A DNA stretch of 64,000 nt, taken from positions 124,001 through 188,000 of the forward strand of contig CAWCGF010000021.1 in NCBI GenBank assembly GCA_963794955.1. Reading direction: 5' to 3'. Below the pieces are notes generated by a model. The model saw nothing but the letters and a program-made list of their open reading frames with translations. It was not told where the DNA came from and did not search any database. Positions 50,090 through 59,925 of this stretch are shown piece after piece. Position 1 is the stretch's first letter; every line of letters begins with the position of its first letter. The stretch comes from JAFDVL01 sp963794955 (GTDB lineage: Bacteria > Acidobacteriota > Blastocatellia > RBC074). Both the position numbers and the translations under genes were made by a program.

Positions 50090-52474
50090 ATGGTCATTCC
50101 AGGTTACGAAATTATTCAAGAACTGGCTCGTGACGAGCGGCATGTGCTTTATCGCGGGCGGCAGGTGACAGCGCAACGCCTGGTGTTACTGAAAGTGCCA
50201 CGCCACGATCCGCCCAGTCTGGTCGCCATTGAGCGCCTGACGCGCGAATGTGCCTTGCTGCGCGAACTCGCGTTAGATGGCTTGCTGCGCGCAGGCGAAC
50301 TGCTACGATTTGCGTCGCGTGCAGTGTTGGTGCTGGAAGATAACGGCGGTGTGCCCTTGCCTCGGCTGTTGGCGTCACGACCATTGGAATTGAATCGCTT
50401 CTTCCGCTGGGCCACGCAATTGACCGCACTCCTGGCAAACTTGCACCAGCGCGAGATTATTCATCAACAGATCAAGCCGGGGAGCATGCTGGTTGACCCG
50501 GTGACGGATCAACTCTGGCTGACGGATTTACATTGTGCTGCGCGTGGAGCGGGCGAGAGGTTGCGCTTGACCCCAACGGAAAGCGGTTCGCTCGTGTACC
50601 AATCCCCCGAACAGACTGGTCGCATGAATCGTGCAATTGATTACCGGACAGATTTCTATTCGCTCGGCGTGACGTTTTATGAATGGCTGACAGGTCAGCC
50701 GCCGTTTCGCTCAACTGACACGCTGGAACTGATGCACTGGCATCTGGCAAAACCCCCGCTCGCGCCTGCTGCAATGAATCCGAACATTCCCGCGCCGCTC
50801 GCAGAGATTGTGCTGAAACTCCTGGCTAAAAACGCGGAGGAACGTTATCAGAGCGCCGCCGGTTTGCAGTTCGATCTGGAGTATTGTGCGCGCGAATGGG
50901 CGGCGAAAGAACGCATCGCACCGTTTCTGTTGGGGCAACGCGATGTCTCAGATCGGTTTCTCATTGCGCAAAAACTGTATGGCCGCGAGCGCGAGACTGC
51001 CGCATTGCTGGATGCCTTTGAGCACGTTTGCGCCAGCCGTAGCACAACGCCTTCGCTGATGCTGGTGACGGGTTATGCGGGCATTGGCAAGACGGCGCTC
51101 ATTCAGGAGCTGTATCAACCCATCGTTCGGCAAGAAGGCTATTTCATTGCGGGCAAGTTCGATCAGTTCGTGCGGAATGTTCCGTTCGGTGCCTTATTGC
51201 AAGCCTTTCGTGCGCTGACAGCACAATGGCTGACCGAAAGCGAAGAACGGCTGGCGGGGTGGCGTGCGGAATTACGGGCGGCCTTGGGGGCGAACGGCGG
51301 CGTACTTGCGGAAGTCATCCCGGAAATTGAATTGGTGATCGGCAAACAACCACCCGCGACGGAATTGGGGCCGACAGAGGCGCTAAACCGGTTTCAGTTG
51401 GTGATTCAGAATTTCGTCGGCGCTGTGGCACGACCAGAACATCCGCTCGTCATCTTTCTCGATGATTTGCAATGGGCTGATCCGGCAACACTCAGTTTGC
51501 TGGAACCCTTGCTGGTCAGCCGCGAGATTCCGGCGCTTTTTTTGATGGGCGCATTTCGCAGCAACGAAGTGGATGCTGGGCATTTGTTGACGCGCACGCT
51601 GGGCAAACTCGCCGTCGCGGGCGTCGAGTTGCGGCGCGTGACCTTAGGGCCGCTTGCCCTGCCCGATCTGACGCAGCTTATCCGCGATACCTTACGAGGC
51701 GAATTGCCAACGGCAGAACCGCTCGCGCAATTGGTGTTGGCAAAAACCGGCGGCAATCCATTCTTTGTGATTCAATTTTTGAAGACGCTCAAAGACGAAG
51801 GCTTTCTCCGCTTCGATTATGCCCAAGGCCGCTGGACGTATGAACTCAGTGCCATTGCCGCAGCGCCGCTGACTGACAACGTCATTGATCTGATGACGCG
51901 CAAATTGCAGCGGCTTTCGCCCAAAGCCCAGCGCGTGCTGTCGCTGGCCGCCTGCATTGGCAACCAATTCGACCTGCCGACTCTGGCGCTAGTCAGCGAG
52001 CAAACGCCGGAAGCTGTAGCCAATGATTTGCACGAAGCTATTAAGGAGGGCTTGCTTCTTCCCGCGGTCAGCGAACGCGAGTTGCAGACGGAAGATCATC
52101 TCAAATTTCCAGTTTCCAATTTCCAGGCCTATTCGTTTCTGCACGACCGCGTACAGCAAGCCGCCTACGCCTTGATTCCCCAAGCAAGGAAACGCCCCGT
52201 GCATTTGGCCGTCGGTCGGTTGTTATTGCAACAACCTGACCTCCTGGACCAGAAACTCTTTGACATCGTCCATCATTTAAACCTCGGCAGTGAGTTACTG
52301 AGTGAAGAAACTGAACGTGATGCTCTGGCGCGGCTGAACTTAAGCGCGGGGCAAAAAGCCCGATCAGCGACGGCTTATGAAGCGGCGCTTGGTTATCTCC
52401 AAGCCGGGCAGTCACTTTTGACCGACAGGCACTGGCAAGCGGCTTATGAGTCTGGCCTTTGCGCTGCACTGTGA
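50090..52474 (+). CDS. N-terminal half of a giant regulator: kinase-like domain plus AAA ATPase
   Basis: 794 aa. Residues about 6-265 form a Ser/Thr kinase fold: Lys35 (VLLKV) and Glu53 for ATP contact, but the catalytic loop reads HQQIKP (125-130), so the HRD Asp is Gln127, and the DFG position is DLH (146-148). Phosphate transfer is doubtful. From about 297 follows an AAA/STAND ATPase (Walker A GYAGIGKT at 328-335, Walker B VIFLDD at 454-459), then a helical region. The frame stops at 52474, but the sequence continues naturally in the next gene through a +1 shift near 52452. The gene probably makes one protein of about 2000 aa unless the shift is real. Confidence 0.83.
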   Translation: MVIPGYEIIQELARDERHVLYRGRQVTAQRLVLLKVPRHDPPSLVAIERLTRECALLRELALDGLLRAGELLRFASRAVLVLEDNGGVPLPRLLASRPLELNRFFRWATQLTALLANLHQREIIHQQIKPGSMLVDPVTDQLWLTDLHCAARGAGERLRLTPTESGSLVYQSPEQTGRMNRAIDYRTDFYSLGVTFYEWLTGQPPFRSTDTLELMHWHLAKPPLAPAAMNPNIPAPLAEIVLKLLAKNAEERYQSAAGLQFDLEYCAREWAAKERIAPFLLGQRDVSDRFLIAQKLYGRERETAALLDAFEHVCASRSTTPSLMLVTGYAGIGKTALIQELYQPIVRQEGYFIAGKFDQFVRNVPFGALLQAFRALTAQWLTESEERLAGWRAELRAALGANGGVLAEVIPEIELVIGKQPPATELGPTEALNRFQLVIQNFVGAVARPEHPLVIFLDDLQWADPATLSLLEPLLVSREIPALFLMGAFRSNEVDAGHLLTRTLGKLAVAGVELRRVTLGPLALPDLTQLIRDTLRGELPTAEPLAQLVLAKTGGNPFFVIQFLKTLKDEGFLRFDYAQGRWTYELSAIAAAPLTDNVIDLMTRKLQRLSPKAQRVLSLAACIGNQFDLPTLALVSEQTPEAVANDLHEAIKEGLLLPAVSERELQTEDHLKFPVSNFQAYSFLHDRVQQAAYALIPQARKRPVHLAVGRLLLQQPDLLDQKLFDIVHHLNLGSELLSEETERDALARLNLSAGQKARSATAYEAALGYLQAGQSLLTDRHWQAAYESGLCAAL

Positions 52475-55400
52475 AGCGGCGGAGTGTCAGTATTTGTGCG
52501 GCCATTTTGATGAAGCAGAGGCGGAATTTACCCTGCTGCTCACGCGTGCGACCAGCGATTTGGATCGCGCCAGAGTCTATCGCTTGCGCATGGTGCAAGA
52601 TGAAAATCAGGCGCGGTATGGTGATTCCCTCGCTAGTGCCCGCGAAGGATTAGCGCTCTTTGGGATTGCCTTACCGCTGGCCGAGGCAGAAAAAGAAGCC
52701 GCGCTGGAACATGAAATGGCAATGATTCAGTCGCTGTTGGCGGAACGTTCAATTGCCTCGCTCAGTACGCTACCTGTAATGACCGATGCTGCGATGCGGA
52801 TGGCAATGGGCATCCTGACCACCGCCTGGTCGGCCTGCTACATTTTAGGGGAAGCGACTTTGGCACGGCTGATTTCGGCCACGATGGTGCGCCTGTCGTT
52901 GCAGCATGGCAACACCGAAGAATCGGCTTATGGCTATGTCACACACGCGATCAATGTCGGGCCCGTGCGCGAAGATTATCAGGCGGCATACGAGTTCGGA
53001 TTGCTGGCGTTACAGATCAACGAGCGGTTCAATGACAAGCGACGACGCGCCAAAATTCAGCAGCAATTTCACGCCCACGTGAATCTGTGGCGGCAACCGA
53101 TGCACACGTGCATTCCACACGCGCAGGAGGCCTGTCGCAGCGGGCTTGAGTCCGGCGATTTTCTTTATGCCGCCTATGGTGCAAGTACCGAGTCCTGGCC
53201 AGCCCTGCTCGCAACGCAAGACCTCGCGCAGTACGTGCGTGACCTGATACCGAATTTGGCGCTGGTCAAGCGACTTAAGAACACGCCGTTTGCCGACTCG
53301 CTCCACCTGCTTATCAATTGGGCGCGCGCGTTACAGGGTGTAACGGACGCGCCGCGCTCGCTTTCCGTCGCCGGTTTCGATGAAGCGAAATATGTCGAGA
53401 CCTACCGCGACAATCCGTTCTTCACGATGTTTCATGCGGTCGCGCGGCTGCAAATTTGTTATCTGCTCGGCGCGTATCGTGAAGCCTTAGCGATGGCCCA
53501 GCGCGCGCGCGCAATTGTCCCACATTTGGCGGGAACGATGTGGCCGGTCGTCTTCGATTTTTGGCATGGGCTAACGCTCGCAACGAATTACCCTGAAGCG
53601 ACGGAAGCGGAACAGGCAGAGTACCGCGCCACGATAACAACGGCGCAACGAGCCATGGCCGTGCGGGCGGAAAGTTGCCCTGCTAATTTTCTCTGCTGGT
53701 CGTTGTTACTGGCAGCAGAAGGCGAACGCATCGCCGGACGCGAACTGGCGGCCTTGGATTATTATGAACGGGCAGTACGCATTGCCAAGGAGCACGACCA
53801 CGTGCAGCAGCAGGCCATCGCGCATGAATTGTATGCACGCTTCTGGCTTGGCCGCGAACAAACACAGGCCGCCGCTGTGTTTCTAACCGCTGCGCGCAAC
53901 GATTATGCACGCTTGGGTGCAACCGCCAAGGTGGCCGTGTTGGAACGTGATCACGCCGATTTATTGTGTCTGTCAGAGAGTGAAGTTGGTTTGCCACGGG
54001 CAAGCGAAGCCGCAGCGGGGACACTCGACCTTTTCAGTGTGCTGAAAGCGGCGCAGGCCATCGCGGGCGAGATGCAATTGGAAAATCTCCTCGCCAAATT
54101 GGTGCGCATCGCCTGTGAAAATGCCGGAGCGGAGCGCGGCGTGTTGTTGTTGCTGCGGGAGGGCGAGTTGTCCTTAGAAGCGGAAGCGCGACTGGGCGAG
54201 GCTGCCATCACATTGCCTGCGGCGGTGCCCTTACATAAGGCGCAGAACCTGCCGACCAGTCTGGTAAATTACGTGCGCCGCACGTCGGAGAGCATCATCC
54301 TGGCGGATGCGCGCCACGACCATCGTTACCGCACCGATAGCTATCTCGCCGCACAACAACCGCGCTCGGTGATGTGTGTTCCTATTCTGAATCAGTCCCG
54401 CTTGGTTGGCGTACTCTACCTCGAAAACAACGCAGTGGGTGACGCCTTCACCCCCGACCGCATTCAAGTCATGCAATTGCTCTCGGCACAGGCGGCCATC
54501 TCGCTCGAAAATGCACAGTTGTACGGCGAGATGAAACAAGAGGCGGGGCGACGGCAGCAGGCCGAAGGAACGCTGCGTTCCATTGTGGAAGGCACGGCGT
54601 CTGTTACCGGCAAAGACTTCTTTCTCTCAATGGCACGCAATCTGGCGCGCGCGATTCCCGTACGTTATGCCTTTGTGACGGAGTGCGTGAATCCAGAAAA
54701 AAGCCGCGCGCGCATTTTGGCTTTTTGGGATGGCAATTCGTTTGCGGAAGAATTTGAATATGATGTAGCGAAAACGACTTGCGAAGCAGTCTACCGAGGC
54801 GAAACCTGTTTTTATGCGCGTGAAATTCAAAAGCTGTTTCCCGAAGAAACCGCGCTGGTGGGTATTGGCGGCGAAAGCTACATTGGTATACCGCTGCTGA
54901 CAGCGGCAGGCGAGTTCATTGGGCATTTAGCGGTGATTGATGTAGCGCCGATGGATACGCCACGTGGTTTGGATGTGCTGAAAATCTTTGCCGCCCGTGC
55001 CGGGGCGGAACTGGAACGCAAGAAAGCCGAAGACAACTTGCGCGCTGCGTTGCAGGAGGTTGAGCGGCTCAAGAATCAGTTGCACGCCGAAAACATTTAC
55101 CTGCAAGAAGAAATTCGCAGCGCCAATAACTTCGAGGAAATCGTTGGCAACAGCCCCGCATTGCTGGAAGTCTTGCAACAAGTCGAGCGCATCGCTCCGA
55201 CTGATGCGACTGTCTTGATCCTCGGCGAAACGGGCACGGGGAAGGAACTCATCGCGCGCGGGATTCACAATCACAGTCCGCGCCGGGAGCGCCCTTTGGT
55301 CAAAGTGAATTGCGGTGCGATCTCTGCCGGGTTGGTCGAAAGCGAACTCTTCGGCCATGTCAAAGGTGCCTTCACGGGTGCCAGCGACAAACGCCTTGGA

Positions 55401-56117
55401 CGCTTTGAACTGGCCCACAGCGGCACTTTGTTTTTGGATGAAGTCGGCGAATTATCGCTGGAAACCCAGGTCAAATTGTTGCGCGTGTTGCAGGAAGGCG
55501 AGTTCGAACCAGTCGGCAGCAGCAAGACAATCAAAGTGGATGTGCGCATTATTGCGGCAACCAATCGGAATCTGGCAGAGGAAGTGCGCGCTGGCAGGTT
55601 TCGCGCGGATTTGTATTACCGTCTGAACGTCCTGCCGATTCGCAATCCGCCGTTGCGCGAACGACGCGCGGATATTCCACACCTGGCCATGTTTTTCCTC
55701 TCGCGGTTGGCGCGCAAATTTGGACGCCAGCTTGATGGCATTGCCAACGAGACAATGGAATTGCTGGTGAATTATAGTTGGCCGGGCAATATCCGCGAAT
55801 TGCAGAATCTGATCGAACGCGGTGTTGTGCTTGCCTCCGGCACTATTCTTACGTTAGACCGCTCGCTCCTGCTTGCCACAACTCCACCTACCACTGCACT
55901 GCAGGAACTGGCAGTTGCTGCTCCCGCTTCATTGCCTGGTCCTGTCGTTGCCGCGCCGTCTGCGCTGGAAGATGTCGAGCGGCAATATATCCTCGATGTG
56001 CTGACCCAAGCCCGTTGGGTGATTGAGGGCGAACATGGTGCCGCGAAAATTCTGAACCTGCATCCCAATACCTTGCGCAGCCGAATGAAAAAGCTGGGCA
56101 TTCAACGCCCCAGATAA
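52446..56117 (+). CDS. C-terminal half of a giant regulator: TPR-like region, GAF, sigma-54 activator, Fis HTH
   Basis: 1223 aa. Residues about 1-520 are helical repeats of the kind found in MalT/AfsR-type and large kinase regulators. GAF domains lie at about 526-690 and 720-870, a coiled coil at about 873-900, the sigma-54 AAA+ domain at about 905-1135 (Walker A GETGTGKE near 927-934, GAFTGA near 975, Walker B-like TLFLDEVGE near 995), and a Fis-type HTH at about 1180-1223. GAFTGA means it can contact sigma-54. Start 52446 overlaps the previous frame by 29 bases. Either the halves are one protein broken by one extra base, or two coupled proteins; I favour the former. Confidence 0.85.
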   Translation: MSLAFALHCEAAECQYLCGHFDEAEAEFTLLLTRATSDLDRARVYRLRMVQDENQARYGDSLASAREGLALFGIALPLAEAEKEAALEHEMAMIQSLLAERSIASLSTLPVMTDAAMRMAMGILTTAWSACYILGEATLARLISATMVRLSLQHGNTEESAYGYVTHAINVGPVREDYQAAYEFGLLALQINERFNDKRRRAKIQQQFHAHVNLWRQPMHTCIPHAQEACRSGLESGDFLYAAYGASTESWPALLATQDLAQYVRDLIPNLALVKRLKNTPFADSLHLLINWARALQGVTDAPRSLSVAGFDEAKYVETYRDNPFFTMFHAVARLQICYLLGAYREALAMAQRARAIVPHLAGTMWPVVFDFWHGLTLATNYPEATEAEQAEYRATITTAQRAMAVRAESCPANFLCWSLLLAAEGERIAGRELAALDYYERAVRIAKEHDHVQQQAIAHELYARFWLGREQTQAAAVFLTAARNDYARLGATAKVAVLERDHADLLCLSESEVGLPRASEAAAGTLDLFSVLKAAQAIAGEMQLENLLAKLVRIACENAGAERGVLLLLREGELSLEAEARLGEAAITLPAAVPLHKAQNLPTSLVNYVRRTSESIILADARHDHRYRTDSYLAAQQPRSVMCVPILNQSRLVGVLYLENNAVGDAFTPDRIQVMQLLSAQAAISLENAQLYGEMKQEAGRRQQAEGTLRSIVEGTASVTGKDFFLSMARNLARAIPVRYAFVTECVNPEKSRARILAFWDGNSFAEEFEYDVAKTTCEAVYRGETCFYAREIQKLFPEETALVGIGGESYIGIPLLTAAGEFIGHLAVIDVAPMDTPRGLDVLKIFAARAGAELERKKAEDNLRAALQEVERLKNQLHAENIYLQEEIRSANNFEEIVGNSPALLEVLQQVERIAPTDATVLILGETGTGKELIARGIHNHSPRRERPLVKVNCGAISAGLVESELFGHVKGAFTGASDKRLGRFELAHSGTLFLDEVGELSLETQVKLLRVLQEGEFEPVGSSKTIKVDVRIIAATNRNLAEEVRAGRFRADLYYRLNVLPIRNPPLRERRADIPHLAMFFLSRLARKFGRQLDGIANETMELLVNYSWPGNIRELQNLIERGVVLASGTILTLDRSLLLATTPPTTALQELAVAAPASLPGPVVAAPSALEDVERQYILDVLTQARWVIEGEHGAAKILNLHPNTLRSRMKKLGIQRPR

Positions 56118-56124
56118 AGAAAGG

Positions 56125-56175
56125 GAGAAAGGGAGAAGGGGAGAGAAAGCGGTTTTCTCCCCTTCTCCCTTTCTC
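56125..56175. repeat. perfect 20-bp purine/pyrimidine inverted repeat
   Basis: Arms 56125-56144 (GAGAAAGGGAGAAGGGGAGA) and 56156-56175 with an 11-base loop follow the stop codon of the sigma-54 regulator by 8 bases. It could be a transcript-end hairpin without a T-run, or a repeat. Confidence 0.7.
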
Positions 56176-56271
56176 TCCTTCTCTTGTCACCAGACCGCAC
56201 TGCCAGTACATTGTGGCTGCACATTTCACAAAAAATCATTACACGCAGTATCAAACACTGGAGCGAAAGAC

Positions 56272-57894
56272 ATGCCCTGGACACAAGTTTACTCCCCTGT
56301 TGCTGGCAACATATTGATCTCGGCGCTCGTCGCCGCCATCCCTGTCGTAGTTTTGCTGGGCCTGCTCGCCTTCTTTCACATGCGCGCGCACCTCGCTGCC
56401 ATCATTGGCTTAGCCGTCTCATTATTGATCGCCATCGCTGTATATGGCATGCCGGTTTCGCTGGCGCTCGCCTCGGCTGGCAATGGCATTGCCTATGGAT
56501 TGTTCCCGATTGGTTGGATCGTGCTGTGCGCGATTTTTATTTACGACATCACGGTCATCACGGGCAAGTTTGAAATCATTCGCGCGACGATTGCCCATTT
56601 GGCCAGCGATGATCGCATTCAGGCACTTATTATTGCGTTCAGCTTTGGCGCGTTTATCGAAGGGGCTGCCGGGTTTGGCACGCCCGTCGCCATTTCTGCT
56701 GCGATGCTGATTGGCCTGGGCTTCAAGCCGCTGCTGGCTTCGGGTATTGCGTTGATTGGCAACACCGCGCCCGTCGCGTTTGGTGCATTGGGCACGCCGA
56801 TCATTGCGTTGGCGCGCGTCACCGGCTTGCCCCTGGAGCAATTGAGCGCGATGGTCGGACGCCAACTCCCGTTCTTTTCCGTCATTGTGCCGTTCTGGAT
56901 GATTTGGGCGATGGTTGGCTGGCGCAAGATGTTGCAGGTGTGGCCGGCCTGTCTGACGTGTGGCCTGTCCTTTGCCATTGTACAATTTCTGATCAGCAAT
57001 TATCACGGCCCGTGGATCGTAGACATCGCGGCAGCGCTGGTTTCCATCCTGGCGTTATTGATCCTGCTGAAATTCTGGCAACCGCGCGAAACGATGCGCC
57101 AACATCAGAATGAAATTGCCGATGCCAAGCCTTCCAGCCGCGAAGCGATGATTGCCTGGATGCCGTGGATCATTTTGTCGGTCGTCGTGTTTGTGTGGGG
57201 CTTACCGCAAGTCAAAACCTTCCTCAACAATATCAGCCTCATCAACATCACCGTGCCGTACCTGCATAATCAGGTGCTGCGGGTGCCACCCGTTGTCGCA
57301 CAGGCCAAAGCCGAAGAAGCAGTGTTTGCTTTGAACTGGCTTTCCGCAACTGGCACTGGCTTGCTGTTGTCAGGGCTTATTGGTGGCCTATTACTAGGCT
57401 TGAGTCCGATCAAGCTCCTGCGCATCTTCGGCCATACGATCTGGCGCGTGCGGTATTCGTTGCTGACGATTGCCGCGATGTTGGCGCTGGGTTTTTCAAC
57501 GCGCTATGCTGGACTGGATGCGACGATGGGCCTGGCGTTTGCGAGCACAGGCAGCTTGTTTCCGTTCTTCTCGGCGTTGCTCGGTTGGCTGGGCGTGGCG
57601 TTGACGGGCAGCGATACTTCCTCAAATGTGTTGTTCGGCAATCTGCAACAAATCACCGCCGAGCAGATTGGTATCTCGCCTGTGCTGGCTGCCGCCTCGA
57701 ATTCTTCCGGCGGCGTGATGGGCAAAATGATTGACGCGCAATCCATCGTCGTCGCTGGCGTTGCCACGGGACAGGAAGGCAACGAAGGCGAGATTCTGCG
57801 CTATGTGTTCTTTCACAGCCTGGCGTTGGCGATTCTGGTCGGCATCCTGATTTACTTGCAGGCCTACGTGTTTCCCGGCGTTGTGCCGTCGTAA
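56272..57894 (+). CDS. lctP: L-lactate permease
   Basis: A 540-aa inner-membrane lactate/glycolate:proton symporter. It has about 13-14 hydrophobic helices and the family pattern WTQVYSPVAGNILISALVAAIPVVVLLGLLAF..., FGAFIEGAAGFGTPVAISAAML, GNTAPVAFGALGTPI, and near the end TGSDTSSNVLFGNLQQITA and NSSGGVMGKMIDAQSIVVA. Length is usual. A GGAG lies before the ATG. The sigma-54 regulator gene directly upstream in the same direction may control it, but I see no GG-N10-GC promoter in the gap. A likely terminator lies at 58088-58120. Confidence 0.93.
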   Translation: MPWTQVYSPVAGNILISALVAAIPVVVLLGLLAFFHMRAHLAAIIGLAVSLLIAIAVYGMPVSLALASAGNGIAYGLFPIGWIVLCAIFIYDITVITGKFEIIRATIAHLASDDRIQALIIAFSFGAFIEGAAGFGTPVAISAAMLIGLGFKPLLASGIALIGNTAPVAFGALGTPIIALARVTGLPLEQLSAMVGRQLPFFSVIVPFWMIWAMVGWRKMLQVWPACLTCGLSFAIVQFLISNYHGPWIVDIAAALVSILALLILLKFWQPRETMRQHQNEIADAKPSSREAMIAWMPWIILSVVVFVWGLPQVKTFLNNISLINITVPYLHNQVLRVPPVVAQAKAEEAVFALNWLSATGTGLLLSGLIGGLLLGLSPIKLLRIFGHTIWRVRYSLLTIAAMLALGFSTRYAGLDATMGLAFASTGSLFPFFSALLGWLGVALTGSDTSSNVLFGNLQQITAEQIGISPVLAAASNSSGGVMGKMIDAQSIVVAGVATGQEGNEGEILRYVFFHSLALAILVGILIYLQAYVFPGVVPS

Positions 57895-57974
57895 ATAAGT
57901 TTTACAACAGGCAATAGACCGGAGATAGAACGGATGCAGCGGGATGGAATCAGCTAAAGGTAAAGCGCTTTCCT

Positions 57975-58018
57975 CCCGCCGTCTGCGAGCGTCATTGCAC
58001 TCGCTCGCGGCAGGCGGG
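57975..58018. repeat. GC-rich inverted repeat downstream of lctP
   Basis: CCCGCC...GCGAGCG at 57975-57991 pairs with CGCTCGC...GGCGGG at 58002-58018 with a few mismatches, loop about 10 bases. It lies in the 240-bp gap between lctP and the glycosyltransferase. Confidence 0.55.
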
Positions 58019-58087
58019 ACGCGTCTGCGCCTCCACGCGCTGCGCGTCTCTCATCGCTTCTTGAAAAATTTCGCGGTATGATGCCAG

Positions 58088-58120
58088 GCAGGCGTGAGTC
58101 TTCATGACCTGCTTTTTTAT
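58088..58120 (+). terminator. terminator-like hairpin with T-run before the glycosyltransferase
   Basis: GCAGG at 58088-58092 and CCTGC at 58108-58112, with TGA/TCA inside, are followed directly by TTTTTTATTTT. It probably ends lctP transcription, or may be a leader attenuator, because the next ATG is only 15 bases away. Confidence 0.5.
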
Positions 58121-58134
58121 TTTGAGGTATCCCC

Positions 58135-59739
58135 ATGAATTTATTCTTTCTTTTCCAAAATGCGCCCAGCCCCGAAGATGTGCGGCGCTTGATACTGCCA
58201 ATTTATCGCAATGGGCGTGAGAATTTAAGCTATCTGACTTCGCTGGATGGGGCGGATTTGACGGTTATCATTTTGTATTTTTCATTGCTCGGTTTGCTGG
58301 CCATCTTTGGCTTATATCGCCTGCGGATGGTCTATCATTTCTGGCGCTACAAAGATGTCAAGCCGCAGCCGCTGCGCAAATTTGCCGAAGACGAATTGCC
58401 GCACATTACTGTGCAGCTTCCGCTCTTCAATGAATTGTATGTTGTCGAGCGGTTACTGGAAGCGGTGACAAAACTGGATTATCCGCGTCACCTGCTGGAA
58501 ATTCAGGTGTGCGACGATTCGACGGATGAAACGGTCAAGATCGCGGAAGCAGCAGTGGCGAAGTATCAAGCAGAAGGCCTCAATATTCACTACCTGCATC
58601 GCAGCGACCGCACGGGTTTCAAGGCGGGTGCGTTGGAAAACGCGATGAAGACGGCAAAGGGCGAATTGCTGGCGATCTTTGATGCCGACTTTTTGCCGAG
58701 GCCGGATTGCCTGCGCAAGATGGTAGATTACTTCAGCAACGAACAGGTCGGAATGGTGCAGATGCGTTGGAGTCACATCAATGCGGATTACTCGCTGCTG
58801 ACGCGCATTCAGGAAATCATGCTCGACGGGCATTTCGTCGTGGAGCAGACTTCGCGCAATCGCACGGGCGCGTTTTTCAACTTCAACGGCACGGCTGGCA
58901 TGTGGCGGAAAAAAGCCATTGAATGGTCGGCGGGTTGGCAACACGACACCTTAACCGAAGACACCGATTTGAGTTTTCGCGCGCAGTTAATGGGGTGGCG
59001 GTATGTGTACTTGTTAGACGATGATGTGCCTGCTGAGTTGCCGGTCGAAATCAATGCCTTTAAGGCGCAGCAACGCCGCTGGGCTAAAGGCTTGGTGCAA
59101 GTCGGATTGAAATTGTTACCGCGCATTTGGAAGCATCCACAACTTTCGCGCGGGCAAAAAATCGAATTGTTTTTCCGGCTCAATGGCAATCTGGCCGCGC
59201 CGCTGATGATTGTGTTGAGCTTGCTGCATATTCCGGTGTTAATCGCGCGCTTCAATCAGGGGCTGTTTCACATGCTGCTCTTAGACGCGCCGCTAATGAT
59301 TTTGTCTACAGCATCGGTGGCCGCATTTTACGGCTCGGCGATTTTGTATCTGCACCCGGACAAAAAGCGGCGGCTATGGCTGCTGCCAATTGTGATGGGG
59401 ATGGGGATTGGTCTGGTGTTCTCGAACACGCGCGCAGTTTTGGAGGCGTTGTTCCGCATCAAGTCGAGCTTTGTTCGCACGCCGAAATATGCGGTCAAGC
59501 AAGCAACGGAAAGCTGGTTAAAGCAGGCGAGCAAATACCGCCGCAAGCATGGGTTGTTGCCTTACGTTGAGTTGTCGTTCGCGCTATATTTCGTGGCGGC
59601 GATTGCTTACGCGATTCGTTCCGAGATTTATGGCACGATTCCCTTCCTGATGATTTTTCTAGTCGGCTATGGCTATATGGGATTGATGTCATTGTTTCAG
59701 GGAACTGCGCGGTCAGTGATGCAACGACTGCGGAGATGA
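58135..59739 (+). CDS. cellulose-synthase-like family 2 glycosyltransferase
   Basis: A 534-aa inner-membrane protein. A helix at about 42-63 is followed by a catalytic GT2 domain (about 80-320) with HITVQLPLFNE, CDDSTDET, FDADFLPRPD (183-192), LTEDTDLSFRAQL and QQRRWAKG (about 311-318), that is, the D, D, D, QxxRW pattern of processive beta-glycosyltransferases. C-terminal helices (about 340-520) form the transport path. It likely makes a polysaccharide or glucosylceramide-like glycolipid; the product is unknown. No BcsB-, PilZ- or cellulase-type partner is adjacent. GAGGTATCCCC lies before the ATG. Confidence 0.9.
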   Translation: MNLFFLFQNAPSPEDVRRLILPIYRNGRENLSYLTSLDGADLTVIILYFSLLGLLAIFGLYRLRMVYHFWRYKDVKPQPLRKFAEDELPHITVQLPLFNELYVVERLLEAVTKLDYPRHLLEIQVCDDSTDETVKIAEAAVAKYQAEGLNIHYLHRSDRTGFKAGALENAMKTAKGELLAIFDADFLPRPDCLRKMVDYFSNEQVGMVQMRWSHINADYSLLTRIQEIMLDGHFVVEQTSRNRTGAFFNFNGTAGMWRKKAIEWSAGWQHDTLTEDTDLSFRAQLMGWRYVYLLDDDVPAELPVEINAFKAQQRRWAKGLVQVGLKLLPRIWKHPQLSRGQKIELFFRLNGNLAAPLMIVLSLLHIPVLIARFNQGLFHMLLLDAPLMILSTASVAAFYGSAILYLHPDKKRRLWLLPIVMGMGIGLVFSNTRAVLEALFRIKSSFVRTPKYAVKQATESWLKQASKYRRKHGLLPYVELSFALYFVAAIAYAIRSEIYGTIPFLMIFLVGYGYMGLMSLFQGTARSVMQRLRR

Positions 59740-59752
59740 GTGATGGAAATTT

Positions 59753-59815
59753 AGGGCGAGGGGAGTTATCGGCGTCATGAAAATCAATGACTCTGATAAT
59801 TCCTATCACGCCCCT
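59753..59815. repeat. imperfect inverted repeat after the glycosyltransferase
   Basis: Left arm 59753-59778 and right arm 59787-59815 (AGGGCG...TTATC.G..GTCAT type) pair with some gaps, loop about 8 bases. It lies 13 bases after the stop codon and may act as a transcript-end structure; no T-run follows. Confidence 0.55.
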
Positions 59816-59925
59816 ACCGCTCAGCGCTTTTTTAAGATTGTGAAGTCGAAAGTGAAAATGCTACACTCCGCTACCCCTTAGTTGCCCCACCCAGATACAG
59901 GCCAAACAATCCAGAGCTTGGGCTT

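Noticed and set aside
56180..56271. Possible sigma-54 promoter before lctP
   Set aside because: The best candidate (TGGCTGCAC...) lacks the GC at the -12 position; not convincing.
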